A stretch of DNA of 64,000 nt from JADGNZ01 sp963715895 (GCA_963715895.1 OY970284.1:6324001-6388000), one strand, 5' to 3'; shown: positions 25,134-34,541, numbered from the stretch's first letter. Notes: generated by a model not told the origin, from the sequence alone. Made by a program: numbers and translations.

Positions 25134-25206
25134 TCGCCGGCTGGCCCGGGTGGCTGGCCCGGGGGCTGGCCCGGGAGGCTGGCCCGGGTGGCTGGCCCGG
25201 GGGCGT
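25134..25206. repeat. GGCTGGCCCGGG tandem repeat
   Basis: Five GGCTGGCCCGGG units with one or two spacer bases lie directly upstream of the 21-bp array. CCCGGG is self-complementary, so the units can form small dyads. No gene is visible between 25068 and 25710. Confidence 0.75.
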
Positions 25207-25274
25207 CTCGCCCCGGACTGCAAGACTCGACACACTCGCCTGGTAACCACAGCGGCGACTGGTAAGTCGGCGGA

Positions 25275-25631
25275 CCTCCGGGAGTCCATTAGTGGGCTCC
25301 GCGGGGCCATTAATGGCCTCCACGAGGCAATGATTGGCCTCCACAAGGCCACGTTTGGCCTCCACGAGGCAATGATTTGCCCCCACGAGGCAATGATTTG
25401 CCTCCACGAGGCAGTGATTTGCCTCCACGAGGCAGTGATTTGCCTCCACGAGGCAATGATTTGCCTCCACGAGGCAGTGATTTGCCTCCGCGAGGCAGTG
25501 ATTTGCCTCCACGAGGCAATGATTTGCCTCCACGAGGCAATGATTTGCCTTCGCGAGGCAGTGATTTGCCTCCGCGAGGCAGTGATTTGCCTCCGCAAGG
25601 TTATGAATGGTCTCCACGCCGCGGAGGTCAT
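25275..25631. repeat. 21-bp tandem repeat array with internal dyads
   Basis: Fourteen units with an exact 21-bp period run from 25317 to 25610, flanked by two degenerate units on the left and one on the right. Each unit contains GCCTC-CAC-GAGGC, extended in many units to TTGCCTC/GAGGCAA, followed by a T/A-rich part (ATGATT). Because 21 is divisible by three all frames can stay open, which extends the downstream reading frame artificially. The leftmost edge unit (ACCTCCGGGAG) resembles units of the array at 47329. Confidence 0.9.
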
Positions 25632-25710
25632 CGACAGTTGCACTTGCTCCGCTGCCCCCGGGGTAGGGAAATGCCTCGCTGCCGCCTCTCCTAGAACACG
25701 GGAGAGTTGG

Positions 25711-27732
25711 ATGGGCACCTTCGCGAAACCTGGGTTGTCGCTGATTTTCATCCTCGCCGCCGCCTCTGCCGGCGGGCAGACCCCGCCACCCGTGAAGCAG
25801 GAGATCGTCGTCACGGCGGCGCGGGAAGAGCAGCCGCGCGATCAGGCGTGTGCGGCGGTCACGGTCCTCGATCGCCAAGCCATCGAGCGGTTGCCGGCGG
25901 AGTCGCTTTCCGAGGTGCTGGCGTTCGTGCCGGGCGTGACCATGATGTTCGACAGCAGCGCCAGCGGCGTGCCGATGATCACGTCGCGCGGATTCTTCGG
26001 CGGCGGCGAGGTCGAGTATATGAAGCTGATCGTCGACGGCGTTCCGGTCGGCGATGCCGAATCGGGGAACGTCGACTGGCGGAGCTTTCGTGCCGAGGAT
26101 ATCGAGCGGATCGAAGTGCTGCACGGGCCGGGCTCGTCGCTCTACGGCGACACGGCGCTCGGCGGCGTCGTGCAGCTCTTCACGCGGCAGCAACCGGGCA
26201 GCGGATCGAGCGGCGAGCTTCATCTGAGCGGCGGCAGTTTCGACACGCGCAATGCCGATCTCGGCTACCTCACCGACCTCGGCGACATGCGTCTCGACGT
26301 TCGCGCGGACACGGCGGACACCGGCGGCTTCCGCATGCATGCCGGCAACAGCAACCGCGGCCTGCAACTGGCGCTGCTCCGCTTCGGCGAGCACGCCCGC
26401 TGGCGCTTCGACGCCGCCGGCGACCGGAAAGACCGGCGCGAGCCGGGTCCGCTCACGTTTGACGAGATCAGCAACGACCGGGAGCAATCGAACGCGCTGT
26501 TCCGCTTCGACCGCGAACAGACCGACCGTTACCGCCTCGCCGCCGCGTACGACTCATTCGGCGCCACCCCTGCGCACGTCACGGTGTACGGCCTCGAGCG
26601 CAGCAGCGACAACCTGCGCACTCTTCTGCTCGCGCCGGGCTTCGGCACGAGCGCCTTGCGCGCGCTGACGACCAAGGCCGGCGGCGCGACGTTCGAGGTT
26701 TCCCGCGAGATGGCGGGAGGAACGCTCCGCGCCGGCGCCGACCTGGAGCACGCCTCGATCTCCGGCCGCTACTCCTCGGTCGGGCATTCCGGCGAAACGC
26801 TCGGCCTGGCCGCCTCCGAGGATGGGAGCCGCGACCGGCTGGGAACCTTTGTGACCGGTGGATGGAGCGTCTGCGAGCGCTGCCGCCTCACGGCCGGACT
26901 TCGCCGCGACGACCTCCATGACGACTTCAGCGCCGCCACTCCCGGGGCCGCTTCACGACGCCACGACGCCTCCGCCTGGTCGCCGCGCGCGGGATTGAAC
27001 GTGCGCCTCGGACCGGCGGCCGAGCCGGTCTCCGCCTTCGTACAGGTTTCGAGAGCCTTCAAGGCGCCGACGCTCGATCAGCTCTTCGACCCGAGGCCGT
27101 ACCCCAACGGCGTCGGCGGAACGTTCACCATCTCCAATCCCGATCTCCGTCCGCAGCGCGCCCGCAACATCGAGGCGGGAGTGGAAAGGACGGCCCTCGG
27201 CAGCGAGTGGTCGATCGTCGCCTACCGGATGACCGTGACCGACGAGATCGACTTTGACCCGCAGACCTTCACCTATCACAACATCGGCAGCAGCCTGCAT
27301 CGCGGCATCGAGGCCAGCATGGCCATGGATACGTCGGCGCGGCTCTCGCCCATCATTACCTACGCCTGGACGCGCGTCGCCGACACGACGACGCCGGACC
27401 TCCAGCTCAAGAACATCCCCGAACACGTCGCACAATTCATGCTGCACGCCCGCATCACGGCAACGACGCGCGCCGACCTCACCTACCGCTGGATGCACGG
27501 AATGACGCTGGACGACGCCGGCCAGTTCGTCGAGCCCGACATCTCCCGGGTCGATCTCCGCATCGCCCACGATCTCGGCAAACTGCGTCTGCAGGCCGAT
27601 CTGCTGAACGCCCTCAACGCCCACTACAACGAGCTGGGATATGTGCTGCTCGATTTCAAGGGACGCCCGACCCCGTTCGGTTTCCCCGCGCCGGGCAGAA
27701 CTCTACGTCTCGGGGCCACTTGGGCTTTTTGA
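25711..27732 (+). CDS. TonB-dependent outer-membrane receptor
   Basis: The start is ATG 25711, with GGGAGA seven bases upstream and a signal peptide (residues 5-19); the open frame extends further up only because of the 21-bp array. The 673-aa product has a TonB-box-like EIVVTAAR near residue 30. A plug domain follows (residues about 45-155: SEVLAFVPGVTMM, RIEVLHGPGSSLYGDTALGG). The C-terminal barrel ends in the aromatic LGATWAF expected for BAM recognition. It should import a siderophore, cobalamin or other large nutrient using TonB energy. No ABC transporter is nearby to identify the ligand. Confidence 0.93.
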   Translation: MGTFAKPGLSLIFILAAASAGGQTPPPVKQEIVVTAAREEQPRDQACAAVTVLDRQAIERLPAESLSEVLAFVPGVTMMFDSSASGVPMITSRGFFGGGEVEYMKLIVDGVPVGDAESGNVDWRSFRAEDIERIEVLHGPGSSLYGDTALGGVVQLFTRQQPGSGSSGELHLSGGSFDTRNADLGYLTDLGDMRLDVRADTADTGGFRMHAGNSNRGLQLALLRFGEHARWRFDAAGDRKDRREPGPLTFDEISNDREQSNALFRFDREQTDRYRLAAAYDSFGATPAHVTVYGLERSSDNLRTLLLAPGFGTSALRALTTKAGGATFEVSREMAGGTLRAGADLEHASISGRYSSVGHSGETLGLAASEDGSRDRLGTFVTGGWSVCERCRLTAGLRRDDLHDDFSAATPGAASRRHDASAWSPRAGLNVRLGPAAEPVSAFVQVSRAFKAPTLDQLFDPRPYPNGVGGTFTISNPDLRPQRARNIEAGVERTALGSEWSIVAYRMTVTDEIDFDPQTFTYHNIGSSLHRGIEASMAMDTSARLSPIITYAWTRVADTTTPDLQLKNIPEHVAQFMLHARITATTRADLTYRWMHGMTLDDAGQFVEPDISRVDLRIAHDLGKLRLQADLLNALNAHYNELGYVLLDFKGRPTPFGFPAPGRTLRLGATWAF

Positions 27733-27736
27733 GGTT

Positions 27737-27807
27737 TTATCTGCGTTCAATCTGTGTCATCTGCGGATAAGGGCTCTTCCGCAGATGACACAGATGAACA
27801 CAGATAA
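27737..27807. repeat. Long hairpin repeat, CATCTGCGGA family
   Basis: An imperfect inverted repeat with arms of about 30 bp and a 9-10-base loop is built from CTGCG/CAGAT modules (left arm TTATCTGCGTTCAATCTGTG). The same module family makes the hairpin at 43297-43362. It separates the TonB receptor gene from the next operon and could end the receptor transcript. Confidence 0.8.
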
Positions 27808-27862
27808 GGCCGGGGTAGGGATTTTGAGTTGTTCGGACACTCCTAACTTGAAGGAATCAATC

Positions 27863-29371
27863 ATGTCGACGACACGCATGCTCTTTCTGTCGTTTGCGCT
27901 GACGGCACTCCTCCTCGGCTGCAAACCTGCTCCCGAGACCGCGACGACCTCGGCGACGACCTCGTCCGCGACGGCCACAACGTCGTCGACGACGACGTCC
28001 ACCGCCCCTCCGGCCTTCCCCTCCATCCCGCCGGTCGTGATCAGCGGCAACATCCCGACGACGGTACCGATCCCGCCCAACCCTCCGCCCAACGCCACGT
28101 CCGAACAGTTCCGCCCCTACTTCGACTGGTTCTCGTGGGAGAGCTTCATCGCGCTGAGCTGGCCGGCGTCGGGCGTCGGCCGCGGCAATCCCGATCAACC
28201 GGGCAATCCGAGCGTCTTTACCGGCATGTCCAACACCACGGCGGTGACGTGGGGGACGTACAAGGCCAACTGGGAGCTCTTCGATCAGTACGACAAACGC
28301 CCCACCCCCTGGAATGACTACAACTCCCCGTATGCACCGGCGCTCTGTCCGCAGGCGAAGCAGACCGACAAGCAGTTGCTGATGGTCACCAAGGGCGATA
28401 CCGAGCTGTCCGACGTCAACCAGGCCTTCTCCTTCCCGCTGGTCGATCAGTCGAGCAACTTCGTCTACTTCGAAGTCCGCTACAACGAGCAGCAATACAA
28501 CTGGATCCGCGGGGCGGACAACACGCCGGCTACATGGCTGTACCTGATGAAGAACCTCCCGCCGGGCACGGTCGTCTCACTGCCGCCGAACCCGCAGAAT
28601 CCGGCCGACTCCATCATGATCAAAGCAGCGTGGCGAAACATCAGCGGCATGCAGAACAAACTGCGCCAGCGCTACTACACGGTCAACGCCTGGGTCTACA
28701 ACTCCCAGACCCAGCAGTGCGCGCAGCAGCTCATGGGGCTGGTCGGCTTCCACATCGCCCAGAAGACCAGCCTCTTCACCGAGTGGATCTGGTCGACCTT
28801 CGAGCAGGTCGACAACGTCCCGCCGAAGGTCGACAACGTGCCGTCGTCGTTCAACAACGGCACCGACAATCCGTCGACCGGAAACCAGGGGTTCGCCAAC
28901 CGCCCGACCTACACGGCTCCCGGGCAGCTCCCGCCGACTCCGACGCCGACGCAGGTCACGCGCCTCAACCCGATCCCGACCACGCCTCCCGGTGCATCGA
29001 CGATCGACGTCAACAACACGTTCCACGCGGCGTTGCCGAAGAGCTCCGTCTGGCAGTACTACCAACTGGTGGTCACGCAGTGGCCGACGAATCCGGGGCA
29101 GTTCAAGGCTCCCGCGAACCGCGGCGTCTATCCACAGGACTGCGGCGGCGCCTTCCCGGTCAACGGCGCGGTGAATACGGCTCTGGAGACCTACTTCCAA
29201 TCATCCCAGCTTGCGGTGGGAGCCTTCGGCAACAGTTGCATGTCATGTCACTTCAACGCCGGCACCGGACTGCGCGACTTCAGTTGGGGTCTGGCCCGGC
29301 GGCCGCATCAGGATGCCCCTCCTCCCTCCACGTCGAAGATGAAGGCCACCGCGCAGACAGCGGCAAAGTAA
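27863..29371 (+). CDS. Lipoprotein with a single C-type haem motif
   Basis: ATG 27863 follows AAGGA and begins a lipoprotein signal (LALTALLLGC, shortened). The next 35 residues are a Thr/Ser/Ala-rich linker. The 502-aa body is mostly unrecognised. It has Trp-rich segments (FDWFSWESFIALSWP) and ends with one haem motif, CMSCH at about residue 465 in SCMSCHFNAGTGL. It starts a five-gene cluster with intergenic gaps of 6-24 bases. The neighbouring PQQ-like propeller has no haem domain of its own, so this protein may be its separate electron acceptor; that is inference. Confidence 0.7.
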   Translation: MSTTRMLFLSFALTALLLGCKPAPETATTSATTSSATATTSSTTTSTAPPAFPSIPPVVISGNIPTTVPIPPNPPPNATSEQFRPYFDWFSWESFIALSWPASGVGRGNPDQPGNPSVFTGMSNTTAVTWGTYKANWELFDQYDKRPTPWNDYNSPYAPALCPQAKQTDKQLLMVTKGDTELSDVNQAFSFPLVDQSSNFVYFEVRYNEQQYNWIRGADNTPATWLYLMKNLPPGTVVSLPPNPQNPADSIMIKAAWRNISGMQNKLRQRYYTVNAWVYNSQTQQCAQQLMGLVGFHIAQKTSLFTEWIWSTFEQVDNVPPKVDNVPSSFNNGTDNPSTGNQGFANRPTYTAPGQLPPTPTPTQVTRLNPIPTTPPGASTIDVNNTFHAALPKSSVWQYYQLVVTQWPTNPGQFKAPANRGVYPQDCGGAFPVNGAVNTALETYFQSSQLAVGAFGNSCMSCHFNAGTGLRDFSWGLARRPHQDAPPPSTSKMKATAQTAAK

Positions 29372-29380
29372 GGAGCGATC

Positions 29381-31063
29381 ATGGCTAGCAGCAACTGGTG
29401 GATGTTTCACGGCGACCCCGCGCACACGGGGGAGGCAACCGGCAGTGCCATCAACAGCGGGAACGTGGCCGGGCTGAAGATTATGCAGTCGATCAACGTG
29501 AACGGATCGATCCTCTCCACACCGGCCGTCGTCGACGGCTACGTCTACTGCGGTCTGGCCAACAGCCTCGCGGCCGCCGCGCAGAACGGCGGGCAATTCA
29601 TCAAGGTCAATCTGGCCACGGGGGTCACCGAGGCCACGTACAACTGGAGCATCGACCCGAAGGAACGCGATACCCATGGATTCTGCGGCATGGGCTGCAC
29701 GCCGGCGGTGACCGGCGGGAAGGTCTACTTCAGCGCCTTCGACGGAAAGCTCTACTGCCTCAACCAGTCCGATCTCACCTTGGCCTGGGTGACCGACCTT
29801 CGTTACGCCGACATGCCGCACAACCAGCCGGTCACGAACGACTTCGCCGCCGCCGGCACGCAAGCCAAGGCCTCCGGCTGGTCCTCCCCTCTCGTGGCCG
29901 GCAACCGCGTCTACGTCGGGATGGGCGAGGGGGAGAACTCCTTCTTGTACGGCTTCGTCTATTGCCTCGACGCCAACAGCGGCAACGTGATCTGGATCTA
30001 CTGCTCGTGCCAATTCGTCGACGGGACCAACAACCTGCCCAACCAGTTGCCCGCGGAGACCATCCGGCAAGCACTGCCTGCCGGATTCACGACGTTCGAC
30101 GGCCAGCCCGTAGCGAAGGGAGCGTCGGTCTGGTCGGGCATCGCCCACGATCCCGATCTCGACGCCCTCTACTGCGCTACCGGAAACCCGGTGCCCGACG
30201 ACGAGTTGCCGACGCTCGGCTACACCAACAGCGTGCTGGTGCTCTCGGCCAGCACCGGGGCCTTCAAGGCCTGCATCCAGATCCCGGCGGAGACGAGCTA
30301 TCGCTCCAGCGACATCGACATCGACATCGGCGGCGCTCCGACGCTCTGGCAGATCAACGGCCGCAAGGTGGTCGGCATCGGCTGCAAGAACGGCTGCTTC
30401 ATGACCTTCGACGCCAACACCTTCGAGATCATCAAGACCCGGCAGCTCCTGCCGTTCATGAACGACGGCAGCCAGATCCCGACCGTCGACCCGCACGGGG
30501 TCGACGATCCCAGCCAGCCGTTCCCGGTCCTGACGAACGACCAATCGAATCAGACCCAGGGCGAGAACTTCCACGGCACCTACAGCACCGCCGCGCTCTG
30601 CTCGTCGCAGCAGAAGGTCTTCATCGGCGTCGGAGGGAACAACTATCACTTCATCTGCTCCGGCATCGACTCGGACAGCACGCCCTTCATCCGCGCCCTC
30701 GACTGGTCGACGCTCGCCGACGCCTGGGCGCTCGACAACGGCAACCCGAAGAAGTACGCGGTGGCCGCCGATCCGGACAATCCGCTCTACAAGATGGCCG
30801 GCGAGAGCGGCATCAGCGTTCCGGCGGTGGTGAACGACGTCGTGTTCATGTCGACAACGCGCGTGGCCCTCTACGCCTTCCGCGCCGCCGACGGGAAGCT
30901 GCTCTGGAGCGACGTCGCGAATTTCGGCGCGCAGACCGGCGGCATGAGCGGCGGCTACGGCTACTGCATGGGACCGGCGATTGCCGGCAATTACGTGGTG
31001 GCCGGGGCGCTGGTTCAGGGAGGCAACGGCGGCGTGCTGAACATCTACGCCCTGCCGTCGTAA
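29381..31063 (+). CDS. PQQ-like beta-propeller protein (quinoprotein alcohol dehydrogenase type)
   Basis: The 560-aa product consists of PQQ/PVA-dehydrogenase-type propeller blades: DPAHTGEATGSAIN, GSILSTPAVVDGYVYCG, CTPAVTGGKVYFSAFDGKLY. No signal peptide is visible, although PQQ enzymes are normally periplasmic; either the start is internal or the protein is exported by another route. GGAG lies six bases before the ATG. Its stop is six bases before the MntP-like gene. The reaction is probably alcohol or sugar oxidation, with electrons passed to the lipoprotein cytochrome encoded next door. A structural-only propeller is the alternative. Confidence 0.8.
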   Translation: MASSNWWMFHGDPAHTGEATGSAINSGNVAGLKIMQSINVNGSILSTPAVVDGYVYCGLANSLAAAAQNGGQFIKVNLATGVTEATYNWSIDPKERDTHGFCGMGCTPAVTGGKVYFSAFDGKLYCLNQSDLTLAWVTDLRYADMPHNQPVTNDFAAAGTQAKASGWSSPLVAGNRVYVGMGEGENSFLYGFVYCLDANSGNVIWIYCSCQFVDGTNNLPNQLPAETIRQALPAGFTTFDGQPVAKGASVWSGIAHDPDLDALYCATGNPVPDDELPTLGYTNSVLVLSASTGAFKACIQIPAETSYRSSDIDIDIGGAPTLWQINGRKVVGIGCKNGCFMTFDANTFEIIKTRQLLPFMNDGSQIPTVDPHGVDDPSQPFPVLTNDQSNQTQGENFHGTYSTAALCSSQQKVFIGVGGNNYHFICSGIDSDSTPFIRALDWSTLADAWALDNGNPKKYAVAADPDNPLYKMAGESGISVPAVVNDVVFMSTTRVALYAFRAADGKLLWSDVANFGAQTGGMSGGYGYCMGPAIAGNYVVAGALVQGGNGGVLNIYALPS

Positions 31064-31069
31064 GCGCTC

Positions 31070-31612
31070 ATGCTTCAGATCATTCTTCTCGGAGTTCTGG
31101 CCGGCCTCGACAACCTGCAGGTTGCCGCGGCCATCAGCATGACGCCGGTGACGCGGTTACGACGGCTCCTGTTCGCGCTGGCATTCTGCGTTTGCGAGAT
31201 CTCCACGCCGCTCATCGGACTGCTGCTCATGAACACGCTTCGCGTCCGTTTCGGCCACTGGATCGACAAGATCGCGCCGCTGATCCTGGTGGCCTGCGGG
31301 GCGGTCATCATCTATCTGGCGCTGAAGGACAACGACCAGTTGGAGAAGCTGGTCAACAACCGCTGGACGCTGGTCGGCCTGCCGATCTCGCTCTCCTTCG
31401 ACAACCTGCTCATCGGCGTCAGCCTGGGCACCTTTGGCTATCCCCTGCCGCTGGCGGCGATGACCGTCGGCGGCGTGAGCGCCTGCATGTGCCTCTTCGG
31501 CATCGCCGGCGGCACGCGCATCCGCCGCTGGATTCCCGCCCACGCCGAGATGATCAGCGGCCTCTATCTGATCGCAATCGCCGCAATGATGTGGATCGAC
31601 CCCCGCACCTGA
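31070..31612 (+). CDS. MntP/YtaF-like six-helix membrane protein
   Basis: The 180-aa protein has six membrane helices in two related halves. GVLAGLDNLQVAAAIS in helix 1 and LSFDNLLIGVSLGTFG in helix 4 mirror the DAxxVG metal-binding motifs of MntP manganese exporters, with Asn in place of the usual Ala. Metal export or a related transport role is likely; the substrate cannot be read from sequence. It begins six bases after the propeller gene and is an unusual companion for a quinoprotein, unless it supplies or removes the metal for the cofactor. Confidence 0.75.
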   Translation: MLQIILLGVLAGLDNLQVAAAISMTPVTRLRRLLFALAFCVCEISTPLIGLLLMNTLRVRFGHWIDKIAPLILVACGAVIIYLALKDNDQLEKLVNNRWTLVGLPISLSFDNLLIGVSLGTFGYPLPLAAMTVGGVSACMCLFGIAGGTRIRRWIPAHAEMISGLYLIAIAAMMWIDPRT

Positions 31613-31636
31613 CCAAACGAAAGAGGAGGAATCCCC

Positions 31637-31870
31637 ATGGCCACATCTTTCCAGACCGACATCGCGCCGATGTTTGCGCCGTTCCAGGCCAACATGATGT
31701 GGCGTTTCGACCTCGCCGACTACGACACGGTCAAGACGAACGCGAAGATGATCTACGGAAGACTGACCGGCACGACCGGGACCCAGATGCCCGCCCCCCC
31801 GATGCCACCCCTCGATCCATCCCTCATCGCACTCTTCCAGCAGTGGATGACGGAAGGATGTCCTCCGTAG
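31637..31870 (+). CDS. Small protein resembling a haem-less cytochrome tail
   Basis: The 77-aa product follows a strong AGAGGAGGAA site. Its sequence (FQADIAPMF-type start, FDLADYDTVKTNAKMIYGRL, then PPLDPSLIALFQQWMTEGCPP) resembles the terminal part of c-type cytochrome domains. In those domains a final helix before Gly-Cys-Pro often closes the haem crevice, but no CxxCH is present here. It lies between the MntP-like gene and the aldo/keto reductase in the same cluster. A structural role with the quinoprotein is a guess. Confidence 0.6.
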   Translation: MATSFQTDIAPMFAPFQANMMWRFDLADYDTVKTNAKMIYGRLTGTTGTQMPAPPMPPLDPSLIALFQQWMTEGCPP

Positions 31871-31879
31871 CCGGCTTCA

Positions 31880-32740
31880 ATGTCAGTCATCCCGACAGTC
31901 ACCCTGAACAACGGTATCCGGATGCCGCTCCTCGGCTTCGGTGTTTTTCAGATCGCGGACGCCGAGGAGTGTGAGCGCAGCGTCTCGGAGGCGCTTGGCG
32001 TCGGATACCGGCTCATCGACACCGCCTCTTCGTACGGCAACGAAGAGGCAGTCGGCAACGCCATCCGGCGAAGCGGCGTACCGCGCCAGGAGCTCTTCGT
32101 CACGACGAAGCTCTGGATCCAGGACGCCGGCTACGACAGCGCACTGCGCGCGTTCGACCGGTCGATGCAGCGCCTGCAACTGGAGACGCTCGATCTCTAC
32201 CTGATCCATCAACCGTACGGCGACGTCTACGGATCGTGGCGGGCGATGCAGGAGCTCTATCGCCAGGGACGTATTCGCGCGATCGGCGTTAGCAACTTTC
32301 ACCCTGACCGCGTCATGGATCTGATGATGCACAACGACGTCGTCCCTGCCGTGGACCAGATCGAGACGCATCCCTTCCATCAGCAGGTGGAGACGCAGAC
32401 GTTCCTGCAGGAGAACGGCATTCAGATCGAGTCATGGGGACCGTTCGCCGAGGGGCGGAACGACATCTTCCACAACGCGTTGCTCCGTTCGATCGCCGAG
32501 AACCATCGCAAGAGCGTCGCCCAGGTGATCGTGCGCTGGTTGACGCAACGCGGCGTCGTGGCCATCCCGAAATCCGTCCGCAAAGAGCGCATGGCCGAGA
32601 ACCTCAACGTCTTCGACTTCGCGCTCACCCCCGACGAGATGAGCGCCATCGCAACGCTCGACACCGGAGCGAGCAGCTTCTTCGATCACCGCGATCCGGC
32701 CATGGTGAAGATGCTGAGCGAAGCGAAACGGCCGACGTAG
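31880..32740 (+). CDS. Aldo/keto reductase (2,5-diketo-D-gluconate reductase type)
   Basis: The 286-aa product is a full-length AKR that reduces aldehydes or ketones with NADPH. The catalytic tetrad is complete: Asp47 (LIDTASSYGNE), Tyr52, Lys77 (TTKLW) and His110 (YLIHQP). The C-terminal cofactor segment (VAIPKSVRKERMAENLNVFD) is present. It is the last gene of the cluster, nine bases after the small protein. It could regenerate the alcohol or ketone used by the propeller protein; its natural substrate is unknown. Confidence 0.93.
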   Translation: MSVIPTVTLNNGIRMPLLGFGVFQIADAEECERSVSEALGVGYRLIDTASSYGNEEAVGNAIRRSGVPRQELFVTTKLWIQDAGYDSALRAFDRSMQRLQLETLDLYLIHQPYGDVYGSWRAMQELYRQGRIRAIGVSNFHPDRVMDLMMHNDVVPAVDQIETHPFHQQVETQTFLQENGIQIESWGPFAEGRNDIFHNALLRSIAENHRKSVAQVIVRWLTQRGVVAIPKSVRKERMAENLNVFDFALTPDEMSAIATLDTGASSFFDHRDPAMVKMLSEAKRPT

Positions 32741-33010
32741 GAGGGGATCGGGGCTACCAACGTCATTGTTCTCATAGGAGCCCGATCGATCGGGAAGGCG
32801 ATCGCGCGGCGTGTCGGCGCAGGCAAGCACGCAACCGACGAGAAACTGGTTCGGCTTTCTCGAGATCGTCGATTGTGTAACCGTCTCCGGCGCGGCCTCG
32901 GCCGCTGGCACGGAGTTGCGTCCGTAAGTGCATGCTCTCTCAATCGGTTGCGAGCCTCAGAAAAACGAAGGCCTGACCCCCAAGCGTGGCCCCCCCAGCT
33001 TCTTGGTGGA

Positions 33011-33125
33011 CCGCACGATCGGCTTCTCACCGTCGATGAAGCAGCGACGATGCTCGCCCGGACCAGGACAGGTCCGGTTCAGCCACCTTGGCATTCAGGA
33101 CTACCTGCGCAAGCGTCGACGGTAG
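33011..33125 (+). pseudogene. Excisionase-like HTH remnant
   Basis: RLLTVDEAATMLA (33020-33058) in one frame is the standard start of HTH_17/excisionase domains. In the next frame a segment ending FSHLGIQDYLRKRRR (stop at 33125) looks like the tail of the same family. The usual middle (VSRRTVYRWI) is missing, so the gene is deleted or frameshifted. It lies just upstream of the integrase, where an excisionase is expected. The remaining DNA between 32741 and 33184 shows nothing I can identify. Confidence 0.45.
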
Positions 33126-33184
33126 CTACCGTTTCGCTACTGGACTTCAGGACGCTTCGAGCGCTTTGTTTGATGGAATCTCAC

Positions 33185-34247
33185 ATGCGTGGCGACGGAC
33201 GGATTTTCAAGCGGACGGGCAGCAACCACTGGTGGATCAGCTACTGCCACCAAGGAAAGGAACTGCGCGAAAGTAGCAAGAGCGCGGAGTACCGCGACGC
33301 GCAAAAACTCCTCAAGCGCCGACTGCAGGAGATCGGCGCCGAGCATCTCGGTCTGCAGAGCGTTCGTCCCACACCAGGACCGCATCACCGTCAGCGACCT
33401 CCTCGATCACCTGGAGCACGACTACCGCATCAGAAACAAGTTCAGCCCGAGCCTCAAGTCGCATCTGCAACGAGCACGCGATGCCTTCGGCCACTACCGC
33501 GCCACCATTCTCACGCCCAAGCACATCGACACGTTCATCGAAGCAGAACTCGAAGCAGGGCGCGCGCCCGCAACGATCAACAGGAGCACGCAGCTCGTCG
33601 GCCAAGCCTACAACCTCGCACTTCGGCGCAAAGAGCTGAACACGAAGCCCTACATCCGCAAGCTGCCCGAGCACAACGCGCGACAAGGCTTCTTCGAACA
33701 CGACGAATACGAACGCGTCATCGATCACCTCCCCGAGTACCTCAAGGACGCATGTCGGTTCGCCTACCTCAGCGGGTGGCGCCGCGGTGAAGTCTTCACG
33801 CTCGAATGGACCGACGTCGACCAGCGCGCACGCGTCATCCGGTTGCGGCCTGAGGAAAGCAAGAACGGACAGGGACGTACGCTCGCTCTCGAAGGCGACC
33901 TCTGGACGATCATCGAGCGACGTTGGAGTGAGCGCACCGTGACGCGCCAGAACAAGACGACCCTCATCAGCCGGTGCGTCTTCCACCACGACGGCCACGC
34001 GATCGTCGACATCAAGAGGGCATGGGCGAAAGCCTGCACCGCAGCAGGCGTCGGACCCCGGCCCTTCCACGATTTCCGCCGCACCGCGATTCGGAACATG
34101 GTGCGCGCCGGCGTCCCCGAGACCGTCGCCATGAAGATCAGCGGCCACAAAACGCGCAGCGTATTCGATCGGTACAACATCACCGACGAGCGCGACCTGC
34201 GCGAGGCGATGACAAAGACACAGGCATACCTGCAGGCCAGATCCTAA
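33185..34247 (+). pseudogene. Tyrosine recombinase/integrase, frameshifted
   Basis: ATG 33185 opens an integrase N-terminal region (MRGDGRIFKRTGSNHWWISY, then KLLKRRLQEIGAEHL). The core-binding and catalytic domains are in the +1 frame from about 33365 on (DRITVSDLLDHL). The catalytic part keeps all expected residues: Arg in LSGWRRGEVF, the HxxR motif in FHDFRRTAIR, the second His in SGHKTRSVF and the nucleophile Tyr in RYNI. A single indel near 33355-33390 thus splits the gene. It may be a real decay event, a sequencing error, or a programmed shift; no slippery run is visible. Confidence 0.8.
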
Positions 34248-34512
34248 TCGCGGCGACCTTGCTTGATGATCAGGACCTGAGCGGCGAATGACACGCGAGG
34301 CTCACGCCTTAAACCAAACGATTCCAGCAACTTGCATCAGCATCGGTCGATCCGCGCAGGGATAGTTTGAACTGCTCGACCCGCAGCGAGCCTACGTCAC
34401 GGAACAGTGTGCCCGAGCATCAAAGCGCCGTCGGCACGATCAGTATTACGGGCTCGAGGGTAGGGAAGAGTCCGTCAGCGTCACTCCTCTGAGGGAAGCG
34501 TTCTCAAAAACG

Positions 34513-34541
34513 GTGACAAAGCGCAGGAGAGAAGGTAAAAT
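34513..34541 (+). promoter_or_regulatory. Candidate promoter GTGACA-N17-TAAAAT
   Basis: GTGACA (34513-34518) and TAAAAT (34536-34541) each match the sigma-70 consensus at five of six positions and are exactly 17 bases apart. It is the best promoter in the 518-base spacer ahead of the ATPase gene and would leave a leader of about 220 bases. Confidence 0.5.

Noticed and set aside
25317..25610. CRISPR array
   Set aside because: Units are contiguous with no unique spacers, and no cas genes are in the window. The same holds for 46762-47226.
25150..25710. N-terminal extension of the TonB receptor through the 21-bp array
   Set aside because: The receptor has its own signal peptide and ribosome site at 25711.
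29398..31974. 858-residue open frame over the PQQ-like propeller gene
   Set aside because: It is Arg-rich shadow sequence with no domain and spans several real genes; the frame at 29381 carries the propeller motifs.
32741..33184. Duplicate of the tRNA-fMet 3' end as the left attachment site
   Set aside because: I compared the tRNA 3' half with this stretch and found only short chance matches such as CGGTTGCG.
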